Assembly (NCBI GenBank): GCA_036702975.1
Contig: DATNPX010000056.1
Coordinates: 186,001 to 250,000 of the forward strand
Length of the DNA: 64,000 bases
Source of the DNA: DATNPX01 sp036702975
GTDB taxonomy: Bacteria; Cyanobacteriota; Vampirovibrionia; Obscuribacterales; Obscuribacteraceae
Direction of reading: 5' to 3'
The notes beneath the pieces were generated by a model, which saw only the letters and a list, made by a program, of their open reading frames with translations, did no database searches and had not been told where the DNA came from. The position numbers and the translations under genes were made by a program. How positions within the stretch are numbered: position 1 is the first letter of the stretch; every line of letters starts with the position of its first letter. Positions 17,792 through 26,255 of the stretch are shown in pieces.

Positions 17792-18811
17792 TACTTCAGG
17801 AGCGCGCAACACATAGAGTTGATTGCCGAAGTTGGTTGCATTGAATACCTCATTCAATGCGCGACAATCCCATTTTCTTGATAGCGAATTGTTGTCGTAT
17901 ACGCAAAGAGTCTGTCTGAAGTTCGAATCAGTAGTCGCATCACCGATGATACCGATGTGTCCGTGCTGTCCGCCTTGATAGCGTCCGAAGACTACATCTC
18001 CAGGCTGGGCTTCAGTGATCTGATGGACGCTCCATCCGTGGTTTAGAAGCTGCCCTACTAGTCCACTTCTGCTCCGTGTATCACCTACTGCAGGCGAATC
18101 TGCATATTCGAACCCGGACGCTTTCAACACTGTGCTTACGGATGCGGCGCATCCCAACCGGCCAGCTTCGGTACCGCACGATCCCTGCCACAGCTCTCTT
18201 CCCAAGCCGGAACGCGCAGTCTCTACAATCACTTCTTGCATATTGTGATTGCCAGAGCGATATATGTTGCGGCTTAGATCGATGCACGTATCGACTCCAG
18301 AATTGTTGCTTGTCGGCTTCTCCCAACCAGGAGCTGCTGGTTGCGTGTAGGTCTCTCGAGCGTGCTGAGGCGCGTAGCCGTATGACACAGATTTGATATC
18401 GTGTGTGTCTCGAACTCGCCCTTGTTCCGCACCATTAGTCGTATTATTTGACCAGTCAAAGTTTCGCCTGAAGGAACGCTGACTGTGGGGCGAATAAAAT
18501 TCCTGGTCTGATTGCCACACGGCGGACATACCGCGCACGCCTGGTTGCATTCGGTGCATCAAAAAAGCATAGTTGCGTGCAGCCAGCGAAACAATCTCTA
18601 AAAAAGGGTCCATAGTTCGGTGCGAATAAGTGAACCTCCTGCCGTGTCTTGGGAGTGCGAAAACTTCCTGTCGCAATGCATCTGCTGCCGACTCCGCGGC
18701 CTGCAGTGGTATGGGCGCCATAAATGATTCGGTGCGCTGATAATGATAATGATGAAAGGTTCTCACTTTTATACTCCCATGCCTTTTTCTTATGCAACGG
18801 TTTTTGTGCAT
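17765..18811 (-). CDS. NlpC/P60- or CHAP-like cysteine hydrolase
   Basis: 348 residues; the last 27 bases overlap the 3' end of the convergent Sel1 gene. The C-terminal 180 residues have the papain-like amidase pattern: a cysteine in GCAASVSTVLKASG, then QPGDVVFGRYQGGQHGHIGI with the histidine, then a D-N-N segment (VYDNNSLSRKWDCRALNE). Such domains cut peptidoglycan stem peptides or cross-links. The N-terminal half is low complexity, rich in Arg, Asn and Tyr. No classical signal peptide is seen. The start is uncertain: ATG 18811 gives a 16-nt leader from site J; ATG 18721 (MAPIPLQAAE) is an alternative. Substrate unknown. Confidence 0.75.
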   Translation of the reverse strand: MHKNRCIRKRHGSIKVRTFHHYHYQRTESFMAPIPLQAAESAADALRQEVFALPRHGRRFTYSHRTMDPFLEIVSLAARNYAFLMHRMQPGVRGMSAVWQSDQEFYSPHSQRSFRRNFDWSNNTTNGAEQGRVRDTHDIKSVSYGYAPQHARETYTQPAAPGWEKPTSNNSGVDTCIDLSRNIYRSGNHNMQEVIVETARSGLGRELWQGSCGTEAGRLGCAASVSTVLKASGFEYADSPAVGDTRSRSGLVGQLLNHGWSVHQITEAQPGDVVFGRYQGGQHGHIGIIGDATTDSNFRQTLCVYDNNSLSRKWDCRALNEVFNATNFGNQLYVLRAPEVSMSSTGRK

Positions 18812-18833
18812 GGCTCGCTGCGCACGCAGTTGA

Positions 18834-18867
18834 AATCTGGCAGATGAGATGTGAGAAAATCGTGTGC
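18834..18867 (-). promoter_or_regulatory. Regulon promoter, site J (for the cysteine hydrolase)
   Basis: Minus strand: GCACACG, 4 bp, TCTCACA, 10 bp, CAGATT. The -10 has CA in place of TA, otherwise the architecture is kept. Confidence 0.58.
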
Positions 18868-18912
18868 TCGATAGAAAAAATTTTGATATGCAACGACATT
18901 CAATAGCATGAG

Positions 18913-19473
18913 AAGCACAAGGTGGCTGGAATTCGCACTCATTGTCTTCTTGAGAGTGCCGGATGCTTAGCTGCTCTCGCTGGTCCGGTCATCGCGCTTC
19001 AGACCGGAGGCAGCCAAGATCAGACCAGATTGGCAGGACAAATATTGACTGGAATCGGATTCGTTGGCGCTGGTGCAATCGTTCATCGAGGCAATATCAC
19101 AGTTGGTGTAACGACGGCTGCATCGATCTTTTTCGTTGCCTGTATTGGTGTCGCCACTGGATTAGGTCTGCCCACTCTCGCTTCATTGAGTGCATTGATC
19201 CTACACATATTAGGATCGATTGTTAGACGCACTCACCCCGAAGATGAAGCGCCCGCTAGCAAGTTCTTAAAGGTACGAATAAAGGCGGAACAATTGGATG
19301 CGCTGAAAGCGATGCTTCCCACCGAGACTCGGATCAAATCATTTGAAAAACAAGATGGCGAAGTAAAAGTCGTACTTGTGATCAAGGGTCGGAATTGGGA
19401 TCGAATCGATGCTCTAATTGACCAAATTGCAAAAGAGATCGATATGTCCCTTATGGATGTTCAGTCCTATTAG
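18913..19473 (+). pseudogene. MgtC-family protein lacking its N-terminus
   Basis: The frame from 18913 reads KHKVAGIRTHCLLESAGCLA, which matches the middle of MgtC/SapB proteins (K-x-A-G-L-R-T-H), then GGSQDQTRLAGQILTGIGFVGAGAI with the family's G-I-G-F-x-G-A-G-x-I, three hydrophobic segments and a C-terminal ACT-like domain. The first transmembrane helix and the conserved G-x-E-R motif are missing; an in-frame TAG at 18904 blocks extension. The only start in reach is GTG 18922. It is therefore a 5'-truncated copy, or uses an unusual short form. Full-length relatives act in magnesium-limited or acid-stressed growth. Confidence 0.75.
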
Positions 19474-19910
19474 CAGCCCTGGTCCGGTCCTCTGCTAAAT
19501 CTATCGATAGTCCCTGCCAATACACAACTATTTCATGAGCCAAGTTGTATTGTCTCCATAGCCTCCCTGCCGATTTGGTGAATCAAGATGTTGCCAATAA
19601 TCTTTTACTTCATCATTCTTGCTTTCGTGATCGCTCGGTACTCTAGAAAAGTGCAAAGAAACAGTTTCTCCTCAAGATTCGTCAGTGGAGAGTTTTTGAA
19701 CTCCGTTACCAATCGTTGTGGAACAGCCTTCTGAGGATGGCTTGTGGCCGACTTGAATTTCTTCAATTGCTGCAAAAAAATGCCCGCAGACCATTCAACT
19801 GAGTTTTTTTGTTAGCGAGTCGTAGATCCGCGCGCCGAGTGCTGCCTTGAATGCATGCGGGCACGCGGATCCACTCAACTCTTGTTGCGGTTGCTGCCGG
19901 TTCGCTTCGT
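19474..19910. other. Stretch with one possible 48-residue membrane peptide
   Basis: At 19588-19734 an ATG opens a frame for a peptide with a hydrophobic start (MLPIIFYFIILAFVIA) and a basic tail. Its ribosome site is weak. Nothing else is recognised. The second GC-rich island begins near 19800. Confidence 0.3.
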
Positions 19911-20477
19911 TTACTCTTCGAGCCACCTCATCAGGTGCTGGAACTGTTTTGCCGCGAACACAGGAGCCGCCCGCGAGGAAGTCGCGCTCTGCACGGCTGC
20001 TTGCACCAAGAGCAGTGCCACCTGCAGAGTAGCGAGTTCGAGGCGCGACCGCTCTTGCTGCTCCCTCTCTTGCCGCTCGTGTTGCTCCTCGTTGTCGACG
20101 GGAACCGTGACGTGCTTGAAGTATTCGGCAACGACCATGGCCGCTCCCACTGCCAGGCGCGCCATCATTGCGGTCTGGTACCGACCGAACTCCCATTCGG
20201 CAGTCTCTTCGACCGAAGCGAGAGCCATGGCCGCGTACTTCGCCGTGTTCTCTTCACTCCTTGCCGCCGCTTGCAGGCTTCTCACGAGGCTCTGCCATTC
20301 CAGCGGAGAGGGCGGCTCGCCGATTCGAAGCGCGACCTCTCCGACCAGAAGCTGCGTCGACTCGATCTTCACATAAGACACCGCGCCCAGACGCAAATCA
20401 CCGAGCGCATGTTTCAGGAAAGAGCAGAGGGAGTCGTTACCGGACCGCTCGATCGCCGCGCGCAATACGTCTTGCAT
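19911..20477 (-). CDS. GC-rich hypothetical protein (188 aa), probably acquired
   Basis: ATG at 20477 is preceded by GTGAGGA. The protein is helical: an N-terminal region (MQDVLRAAIERSGNDSLCSF), an Ala-rich hydrophobic helix near residues 105-120 (MMARLAVGAAMVVAEYF), and a Glu/Gln/Arg-rich coiled coil (NEEQHERQEREQQERSRLEL). Composition is clearly more GC-rich than the neighbours, which also produces several long overlapping frames on both strands. I recognise no family. The alternative minus-strand frame ending at 19795 is less likely because its ribosome site and amino-acid balance are poor. Confidence 0.5.
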   Translation of the reverse strand: MQDVLRAAIERSGNDSLCSFLKHALGDLRLGAVSYVKIESTQLLVGEVALRIGEPPSPLEWQSLVRSLQAAARSEENTAKYAAMALASVEETAEWEFGRYQTAMMARLAVGAAMVVAEYFKHVTVPVDNEEQHERQEREQQERSRLELATLQVALLLVQAAVQSATSSRAAPVFAAKQFQHLMRWLEE

Positions 20478-20846
20478 GATTCCTCACTTTCGATTCGCGG
20501 AGGTTTCCTTTTCGACCTAATGCATCGACTGAATGACTTCGAAAGCTAGTTTGATTGGGTCTTGCGTTCGGATTTTGGAAAGTTGTATCAAGTGAAGTAA
20601 TGATTGATCTGATTGTAGTGGCTAGCATTGTTGTTTCACTAGATATGCTTTGGGAAATGTCATGCTGTTGATAGTTTTTAATTTCGCAGCGATAATTGGT
20701 CTGAATCAAGCAAAAGAATGGAATGCGGCTGGCCTCGCTATCAATATTGACGCGAACCTCAGACCGTGTTGCATGAAAGTAGTCGTACCAATGAGTTGGC
20801 TGTCTGTCGATGCGGAGCTATACAGGAAATCAAAACAACAGCAGCA
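20478..20846. other. Stretch without a recognised gene
   Basis: The end of the GC-rich island (near 20520) is followed by AT-richer sequence. An 81-codon plus-strand frame from 20650 has no ribosome site and unconvincing composition. No RNA gene is seen. Confidence 0.4.
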
Positions 20847-20882
20847 GTACAAGGGACATGAGTGTCTCTCAGTCCCTTGTAC
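20847..20882 (-). terminator. Hairpin downstream of the TPR gene
   Basis: A perfect 11-bp inverted repeat (GTACAAGGGAC with GTCCCTTGTAC) with an inner TGAG/CTCA stem. The T-run on the minus-strand side is weak (TGTTGTTTTG). It probably ends the operon that starts at site D. Confidence 0.6.
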
Positions 20883-20914
20883 CGCCGCTTGTTAAACTGA
20901 ATTTTTGTGGTTGG

Positions 20915-21979
20915 CTATCCCTTGCAGATCGGGCGCTCTGCAACCTGACGCAGTAGCGTGTTTGGTGCCGTCATATCCAGAAACTGTTTTACTTTCACGA
21001 ATTTAGCTTTTTGCAGACTTGAGGAGAGCGGAAATCCAGATTTTATCGCCGCCATAGTTTGATTCCTAAAGTTAAGCTTGCTGCAATCTTGTGCAACTTG
21101 AAGTAGTGCCTCCGGGTTTTCAGCGAACCGACGAATGATATGGTCGAATACGCTCTGCGAATTCGCTCGGAATGTCGCTTTCGCCAGCGCGTTTGCAAAC
21201 GCAATTTCGTCATCCGGCTTAACAGAGGACAGTTGTTCCCACGCGTAGAGTTGCTGCACGGCATAGTTGGGGAGCTTCGCTTGAATGAGAGAGTAGGCCA
21301 TTAGGCGGCGGTTTGTCGCGTCGTTCGGTGCTAGATGGATCGCTTTCGTTAGAAGCGCGATGGCAAAATCGGCGCGTTCGCCAGCTAGAGATTTGTAAGC
21401 AGTGGACTGCAAAACGGAAATATTGTTCGTGGAAAGCTGCGCTCGTTCTTGAGCGCTGAATGCGCTTTTTACATCTGAATATTTTGTATCTTTCTTTCCG
21501 CCGTTTCCTTGGTCTACACACTGTTTTTTGATAACCGACGCCTGTGCATCTGCGTTCGCTAACCCAAAACCAGTCTGCGTATGCATAGGCGTTCCAGCCA
21601 CCATGAGAAACATCGCCGCACCTATGGGCGCCGGATAAAACATTCTATCGCCAAACATTCGTCTGAGGAAACTGAATCTCGAACCATTCTTCGTCTCTTT
21701 TGCGACATAGTTAGTGTATGCATCTCGTGAGATGGGCGCTGGTTCGACCGGCTCTGTCTCTTCCTCTTCGCGCTTTGCGAGGAGTTCCTCTTCGATACGC
21801 TGCCTCTCTCTAGAATTCCGGTTTAGCTCCAACCATGCACGGTCGCGTTCTAGTGTTTTGGAAAGCGCCGACAAATTTGAGAGCGTGTTTTTCGGTTTAG
21901 GTGCCGCGATAGCTCTGATTATTGAAATCGCGAGTGGTTTCGCTGATCCTGCTCGGACAGCATCGTCTGCTGAATTCAT
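20915..21979 (-). CDS. Membrane-anchored TPR-like protein (354 aa)
   Basis: The ATG at 21979 has AGGA six bases upstream. Order: charged N-terminus; a Glu/Arg-rich coiled coil at about residues 40-75; a hydrophobic segment at about 115-130 (YPAPIGAAMFLMVAG) that can span the membrane or act as an internal signal; then TPR-like helices (YKSLAGERADFAIALLTKA, then IHLAPNDATNRRLMAYSLI). Two cysteines lie near the end. It is 52 bp downstream of the gene 22032-23348 and probably co-transcribed with it from site D. Probably a scaffold protein; partner unknown. Confidence 0.8.
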   Translation of the reverse strand: MNSADDAVRAGSAKPLAISIIRAIAAPKPKNTLSNLSALSKTLERDRAWLELNRNSRERQRIEEELLAKREEEETEPVEPAPISRDAYTNYVAKETKNGSRFSFLRRMFGDRMFYPAPIGAAMFLMVAGTPMHTQTGFGLANADAQASVIKKQCVDQGNGGKKDTKYSDVKSAFSAQERAQLSTNNISVLQSTAYKSLAGERADFAIALLTKAIHLAPNDATNRRLMAYSLIQAKLPNYAVQQLYAWEQLSSVKPDDEIAFANALAKATFRANSQSVFDHIIRRFAENPEALLQVAQDCSKLNFRNQTMAAIKSGFPLSSSLQKAKFVKVKQFLDMTAPNTLLRQVAERPICKG

Positions 21980-22031
21980 GGTTATCCTGCTCGAAGAGTT
22001 CTGTTTGTATTGACCCGGAGAGAGACCTACA

Positions 22032-23348
22032 CTAAGCGTTGCCGTACCGTTTGTTGTATTCGGCTTCGAGCGCTTGGAAATAGGCATCATCTTTGAGCGT
22101 TTCATAGACACTCTTTCTTGGGTCCCAATGACCATCTAACTTATTGAGCAGTCTTGCAAACTGTTTGCCTCGGTACTCAACGTTATGGTTTGGATCGTGG
22201 TCGAACTCGTTGGAGAGTCGCATCAATATTTGTGCTGGTCCCTCACCTGGGTATGCAAGGCCGTAGCCCACAAAAGCTTCTGAAGGTTCTTTCTTTTTTG
22301 CTCCTTCGGTTGCGCTTACTTTTGGCGTTTCCGGTGCTTTTACTGCCGGTGCTTCTGGTGCTGCCGGCGGTTGTGGTGCTTCTTTCTTTCCAGCACCGGC
22401 AGTATCTGCTACTTTGCCTGCTGCTGCTGTCGACCAATTAGCTTTCACGCTATCCATGTTGTAATAACCCATACCTTCGACTAACGACTGTTTCGTGAGC
22501 GTTCCATTGAAATCGATGATTGAATCCGGCAGATTCGAGCTGTCTCGTTTCGTGTTATGAGGCGCATCAAATTCTGCTCTGAGCGCTTTAACGGACTTGT
22601 ATACGTTGCCGTCGCCGCCAAACATTTGCTTTGTTGGATCATCCGGGTTGTTCCAATCGGATAAGAATTTGTCGACGCCTTCTTTGGTCACGCGCCCTTT
22701 TAAGGATCCATCGTTACTTGCTTTGTCTAACGTCGAAAATAAGTATCCGTTGTTGTCGAGCAGCTTGTGTCCGTAGTTGGCTTCGTTCGCTACCTGTTTA
22801 TCATGAATAGCGGTGACTTCCTTTGCCTCTGCCGATCGTCTCTCCAAGTATCCCTTCAACTCTGTGTCGAGTGCTTGATTCCTGATTGCGTCCGGAACAC
22901 AGTTGCCTTTAGTTGCTTCCTCATTGATTTTCTTGAAATCTTTGTCTACTTGTCTTGTGAGAGCGAGGTCTAGGGGATTGAAATTTTCGATTTTGCATTC
23001 TTCTTTGTCGACTTTGCAGAGCGACTTGTCCATTTTTTCAGCGTGCTCGAGCGCTTGCACTCTCTGGTGAACAGCGGTTTGACTTAGTTCACCTTTGTCA
23101 TTTTGGAAGTCTTTGAAGTGCTCGTGAGCGTGGGCGATTTCCAATTTAGGTAAAACGCCATCGCGGGCTAAATTGTCGGCTACCTTTGTCAGTGTCTCTT
23201 TTTTGTCCTGACCGCTAACGTCTCGCTTGTCTGTAAAGTTCTTAACTTCTTCCATCATGGTTTTGTAAGCTGCTTGGTGATCGCCAGTCTTATCAACCTT
23301 CTCTATCTTCTCTGTAATCGCTCTGGCTTCTGCCGCTGTATCTGTCAT
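22032..23348 (-). CDS. Helical N-module protein with EF-hand-like and proline-rich regions (438 aa)
   Basis: AGGAG lies six bases before the ATG at 23348. Residues 1-65 (EARAITEKIEKVDKTGDHQA) match the N-module of the genes at 7977 and 14165. Residues about 205-270 form a helix-loop-helix with an acidic loop (LDKASNDGSLKGRVTKEGVD), EF-hand-like but not canonical. Residues about 320-365 are Pro/Ala-rich, and the last 80 residues are a charged helical domain (FDHDPNHNVEYRGKQFARLL). No signal peptide. Promoter site D gives a leader of about 31 nt. Function unknown. Confidence 0.85.
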   Translation of the reverse strand: MTDTAAEARAITEKIEKVDKTGDHQAAYKTMMEEVKNFTDKRDVSGQDKKETLTKVADNLARDGVLPKLEIAHAHEHFKDFQNDKGELSQTAVHQRVQALEHAEKMDKSLCKVDKEECKIENFNPLDLALTRQVDKDFKKINEEATKGNCVPDAIRNQALDTELKGYLERRSAEAKEVTAIHDKQVANEANYGHKLLDNNGYLFSTLDKASNDGSLKGRVTKEGVDKFLSDWNNPDDPTKQMFGGDGNVYKSVKALRAEFDAPHNTKRDSSNLPDSIIDFNGTLTKQSLVEGMGYYNMDSVKANWSTAAAGKVADTAGAGKKEAPQPPAAPEAPAVKAPETPKVSATEGAKKKEPSEAFVGYGLAYPGEGPAQILMRLSNEFDHDPNHNVEYRGKQFARLLNKLDGHWDPRKSVYETLKDDAYFQALEAEYNKRYGNA

Positions 23349-23385
23349 GATCCGCTCCTGATAGAGTGTGATTTATTACTCTCTT

Positions 23386-23419
23386 ACGATAGAAAAACTC
23401 TTGTGAAATGCTCGTGTAT
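23386..23419 (-). promoter_or_regulatory. Regulon promoter, site D (for the genes 22032-23348 and 20915-21979)
   Basis: Minus strand: ATACACG, 4 bp, TTTCACA, 10 bp, TATCGT. Confidence 0.77.
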
Positions 23420-23506
23420 TCTGTGCAAACCACGAAGAGTGTCTGTGTTGTTCTTGCATTGCTTATTGCTCTCTGCTTCTGGTTTGGCTTGCTGCTTTCT
23501 GCAGAC

Positions 23507-24364
23507 TCATGGAGCCGTTTCTTCGGTGGTGCCATCTGGTTTTAGTCGGTAGGTATGCCGCACAGATCTCGACTGATTTGCGGCCTTGCTTTCACTTGAC
23601 ACGCGTAGCGATCTTTCTTTACCGTCTGGTTCCTTAACTACAGCGTAGTCGAAGCTTTCCTGGTGCCCACTAGCAAGTGTCATCGACATTCGAGTGAGGT
23701 TCATTCGGCTGTCGAAGCTGTAGCTTTCTACCGATAGCGGTGTTCCGTTTTTGTCAGTCGCCTTGCTCACACGAGTTAAGACTCTATTTGTGTCGTCGTA
23801 ACGCTCGATGTATGAGCCCTCAGTTACTTTGTGGAGCGAGACTTTTTCAGCGGTGATAACGTTACCGTTTAAGGTACTCTTTGTACTCTTTGTTCTGTCT
23901 GGTTTGTCGAACTCGGGAAGTCCTGCCAAATCGTTGTCTTCACCAGGCAAATATTGAATCGCGTCGGTTCCGGTGCAATCGGTTGTTGCTGATGCTTTGC
24001 TTTTTGAATCTATTCTGGATGGTTCGATAATGCTGGGTATATAAAGCTGGCTGTCGTCTACAAAGACGTCACCGTGTCCATCAGGTCGAAAGACACTGCT
24101 GTTTCCGCTCTTGCTTTGCTCTCTTGGTGTTAGGTCTGGTTGTGGTGCCTCTCCGCCTAGCTCAGGAATAAAGTAGATACCATTAGCGTCTTGCTTAACT
24201 CTGGCTTGTGTCTTTGGATCAAGCTCTTTTAGCACTTTGGCTGAGACGATAACTCCAGAGCTTGTGGTGTATGCGGCGTCGTGGAGAACGTTTGTATGTT
24301 CCGTACATTTTTTGCCGAGATGAGAATCATGTGTGCCATCAAATATAGTGCTAAGTTCGGACAT
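23507..24364 (-). CDS. YD-like strand protein (285 aa)
   Basis: A strong AAGGAG lies before the ATG at 24364. The N-terminal part has a short conserved-looking start (HLGKKCTEHTNVLHDAAYTT). The C-terminal 120 residues are strand units (YIERYDDTNRVLTRVSK, ESYSFDSRMNLTRMSMTL, RHTYRLKPDGTTEE) resembling the YD parts of the giant protein and of the gene at 45468. No signal peptide. It begins 11 bp after the stop of the gene 24376-26130, so the two form an operon from site E. Function unknown. Confidence 0.82.
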   Translation of the reverse strand: MSELSTIFDGTHDSHLGKKCTEHTNVLHDAAYTTSSGVIVSAKVLKELDPKTQARVKQDANGIYFIPELGGEAPQPDLTPREQSKSGNSSVFRPDGHGDVFVDDSQLYIPSIIEPSRIDSKSKASATTDCTGTDAIQYLPGEDNDLAGLPEFDKPDRTKSTKSTLNGNVITAEKVSLHKVTEGSYIERYDDTNRVLTRVSKATDKNGTPLSVESYSFDSRMNLTRMSMTLASGHQESFDYAVVKEPDGKERSLRVSSESKAANQSRSVRHTYRLKPDGTTEETAP

Positions 24365-24375
24365 TTCTTCGCTCC

Positions 24376-26130
24376 TTAAGAGACTCGGTCTGACTTTGAG
24401 ACTTGGTGCAATTTGGACTGCGCCTTTAGAATTTGCGCGTAGGCTGGGTTTGTGTTTCTGTAAATCGGAGCGGGATCGAATGGTCCCTCGTCGCTCAATA
24501 AATGTGCGTATCTCGGATCTTTGAGGACATCGTCATATCGTGCAGGTTTGCCATTGAGGATTACGTCTTGGGAAACTCCTTGCCAGGCGAGACTGTAGTC
24601 TTGATGCTCTCTACCGTGTTTCAGGTTTTGAATCGTATCCTCGTCTCTACCGTTTTTGTCCCGACCGCTCTTTTCTCCACCGTTGAAGATACCTTGCTGA
24701 ATGGGATTTCCATTCGAATCCCAGAAGCCGAACTGAAATAGACGCTTAGACATTTTTGGATAGTTCGTCGGGTCTGCGTATTTACTCAGCGTGTAGTATT
24801 TCCAAGGTCCAACTACCAGCGCTGAGTCAGGAACATCCTTCAGTCGTTCCTTCGTGTTTTTGTCATGCAGCGCATAAAATCCATTTCCGTCCATATAGAG
24901 TGAATCCGACGCGTTGGACACAAGTCCCTGAGCTGGTAATCGGCAATCTGCCTGCTTATACATCGCGTCTGCCAATTTGCGAGTCGGCACTCCCATGTTG
25001 AATGCCTTGCAAGCGGCGTATGTGAGTTCTGTATTTATCGGTGCTGTTATTGAGTCTGAATTGTTTCCTACGGCGGCTGGTCGGGTCATTACTTTGACTT
25101 TTAGTTCGTTCCCTTGGTCGTCTTTTAGAACGATTGTTTTGAAATGTTCTGGACGCATAAATTCAGGAATATTTCCTTGCGCCCATTCTCGCGCAATAGC
25201 TACTTGCCTTGCATCACCGAGAAGCCCTCGGTCATGCGGATCTTGACTTTTCCCAAGATGAAGTTTGCCATTGAGAAATTCGCTTCCTGTCTCTAATTTG
25301 CTTTCCGTGCAAGCGGACGGAACGTGCTCTCCTTGTGCCTGCGGAGATCTGGTCTCGGTTGCGATTTTTGTTGGTGGTACCTCGGGCGTCGTTCGTTCAT
25401 CCAGATATAGAGTGACGCCTTTATGTTTGTAAGGTCGAAGACAATCAGGTCCATGCTCCTCGACTCGAGCCATATATTTGACTCCGCCGCTGGTGAATGG
25501 TGTTATGGTGCCCCAATCACCGCCGAGTAGTCTTTGCGCTTCTATAGCTGCGTCTTGCGGCACTGGACCTGTGATCGCGCGACAGCCTGCAGGCAGCTGA
25601 CCTGTGCTTCTCTCTGTTTTTGGAGCATCTTGAAATGGCTGCGGATTCCCCTTCGGCTGATGCAAGTCAATCTGGTGCGGAACTGTCACGTGTTGTTCCG
25701 GTGCGTTCGGATATTTCGGGCAATTCTCCTGACCGTTCAAATAGCCGCGGTGGTATGCTTCAATTTGAGACGGTACTCTTTGATGCCTGAAGTGCTGTTC
25801 CGGTGCTCTGAAGGGCGAGAACGGCTGCCATGCAAATTCTTCCGATTGTCCAGGATAGAACCGTCCGAATTGTTGCGGTGGCATCGACCAACGATAAGGC
25901 ACAGCGAATATGAAAGGTGGTCTGTGCCAGTCGAGATCAAAAACGATCTGCAAACTAGGCATGACTGATTGCTGCGAACAATTGAATTGCAATCCGTGAG
26001 TCCTTACCCGCGGTGCATACAGTTCTGAATAACTATAGGCTTCTTTCAATAGTTGTTCATAGTGATCTTTCTGATGTTGAAATTGATCTTCTCTATGACA
26101 AGTTCCGTGCTCGTGCTTGTCGTAATTCAT
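24376..26130 (-). CDS. Two-part protein: His/Pro-rich N-terminus and a conserved domain of unknown function (584 aa)
   Basis: Start chosen at ATG 26130, ten bases after GGAG; ATG 26157 is also in frame. Residues 1-200 are rich in His, Gln, Pro and aromatic residues (FRHQRVPSQIEAYHRG). From about residue 280 a conserved domain begins (GNIPEFMRPEHFKTIVLKD, KVMTRPAAVGNNSDSITAP, AFNMGVPTRKLADAMYKQA), later HQDYSLAWQGVSQ and DPRYAHLLSDEGPF. From memory this pattern (PTRK, DYS, LLSDEGP) marks a widespread family of exported proteins of unknown function; I cannot confirm it without a search. Promoter site E gives a leader of about 85 nt. Confidence 0.78.
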   Translation of the reverse strand: MNYDKHEHGTCHREDQFQHQKDHYEQLLKEAYSYSELYAPRVRTHGLQFNCSQQSVMPSLQIVFDLDWHRPPFIFAVPYRWSMPPQQFGRFYPGQSEEFAWQPFSPFRAPEQHFRHQRVPSQIEAYHRGYLNGQENCPKYPNAPEQHVTVPHQIDLHQPKGNPQPFQDAPKTERSTGQLPAGCRAITGPVPQDAAIEAQRLLGGDWGTITPFTSGGVKYMARVEEHGPDCLRPYKHKGVTLYLDERTTPEVPPTKIATETRSPQAQGEHVPSACTESKLETGSEFLNGKLHLGKSQDPHDRGLLGDARQVAIAREWAQGNIPEFMRPEHFKTIVLKDDQGNELKVKVMTRPAAVGNNSDSITAPINTELTYAACKAFNMGVPTRKLADAMYKQADCRLPAQGLVSNASDSLYMDGNGFYALHDKNTKERLKDVPDSALVVGPWKYYTLSKYADPTNYPKMSKRLFQFGFWDSNGNPIQQGIFNGGEKSGRDKNGRDEDTIQNLKHGREHQDYSLAWQGVSQDVILNGKPARYDDVLKDPRYAHLLSDEGPFDPAPIYRNTNPAYAQILKAQSKLHQVSKSDRVS

Positions 26131-26221
26131 GTGCGCTGTGCTCCGCCATATCACCAAAGATTTGTTCGAGCAATCGGCTTCCTCACGGAGACCGACTCTT
26201 TCCGAACTTACTTTCTCAATG

Positions 26222-26255
26222 AAGATAGAGAAGCGTTTGTGAGAAAATCGTGTAT
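26222..26255 (-). promoter_or_regulatory. Regulon promoter, site E (for the genes 24376-26130 and 23507-24364)
   Basis: Minus strand: ATACACG, 4 bp, TCTCACA, 10 bp, TATCTT. It touches the stop codon of the sensor kinase gene. Confidence 0.73.

Noticed and set aside
19795..20549. Several long open frames on both strands around 19.8-20.5 kb
   Set aside because: Only one (complement 19911-20477) has a good ribosome site and balanced residues; the others are Arg/Ser/Pro-rich shadow translations of GC-rich DNA.
20650..20895. 81-codon plus-strand open frame
   Set aside because: No ribosome site, no recognisable domain, and it runs through the hairpin at 20847-20882.
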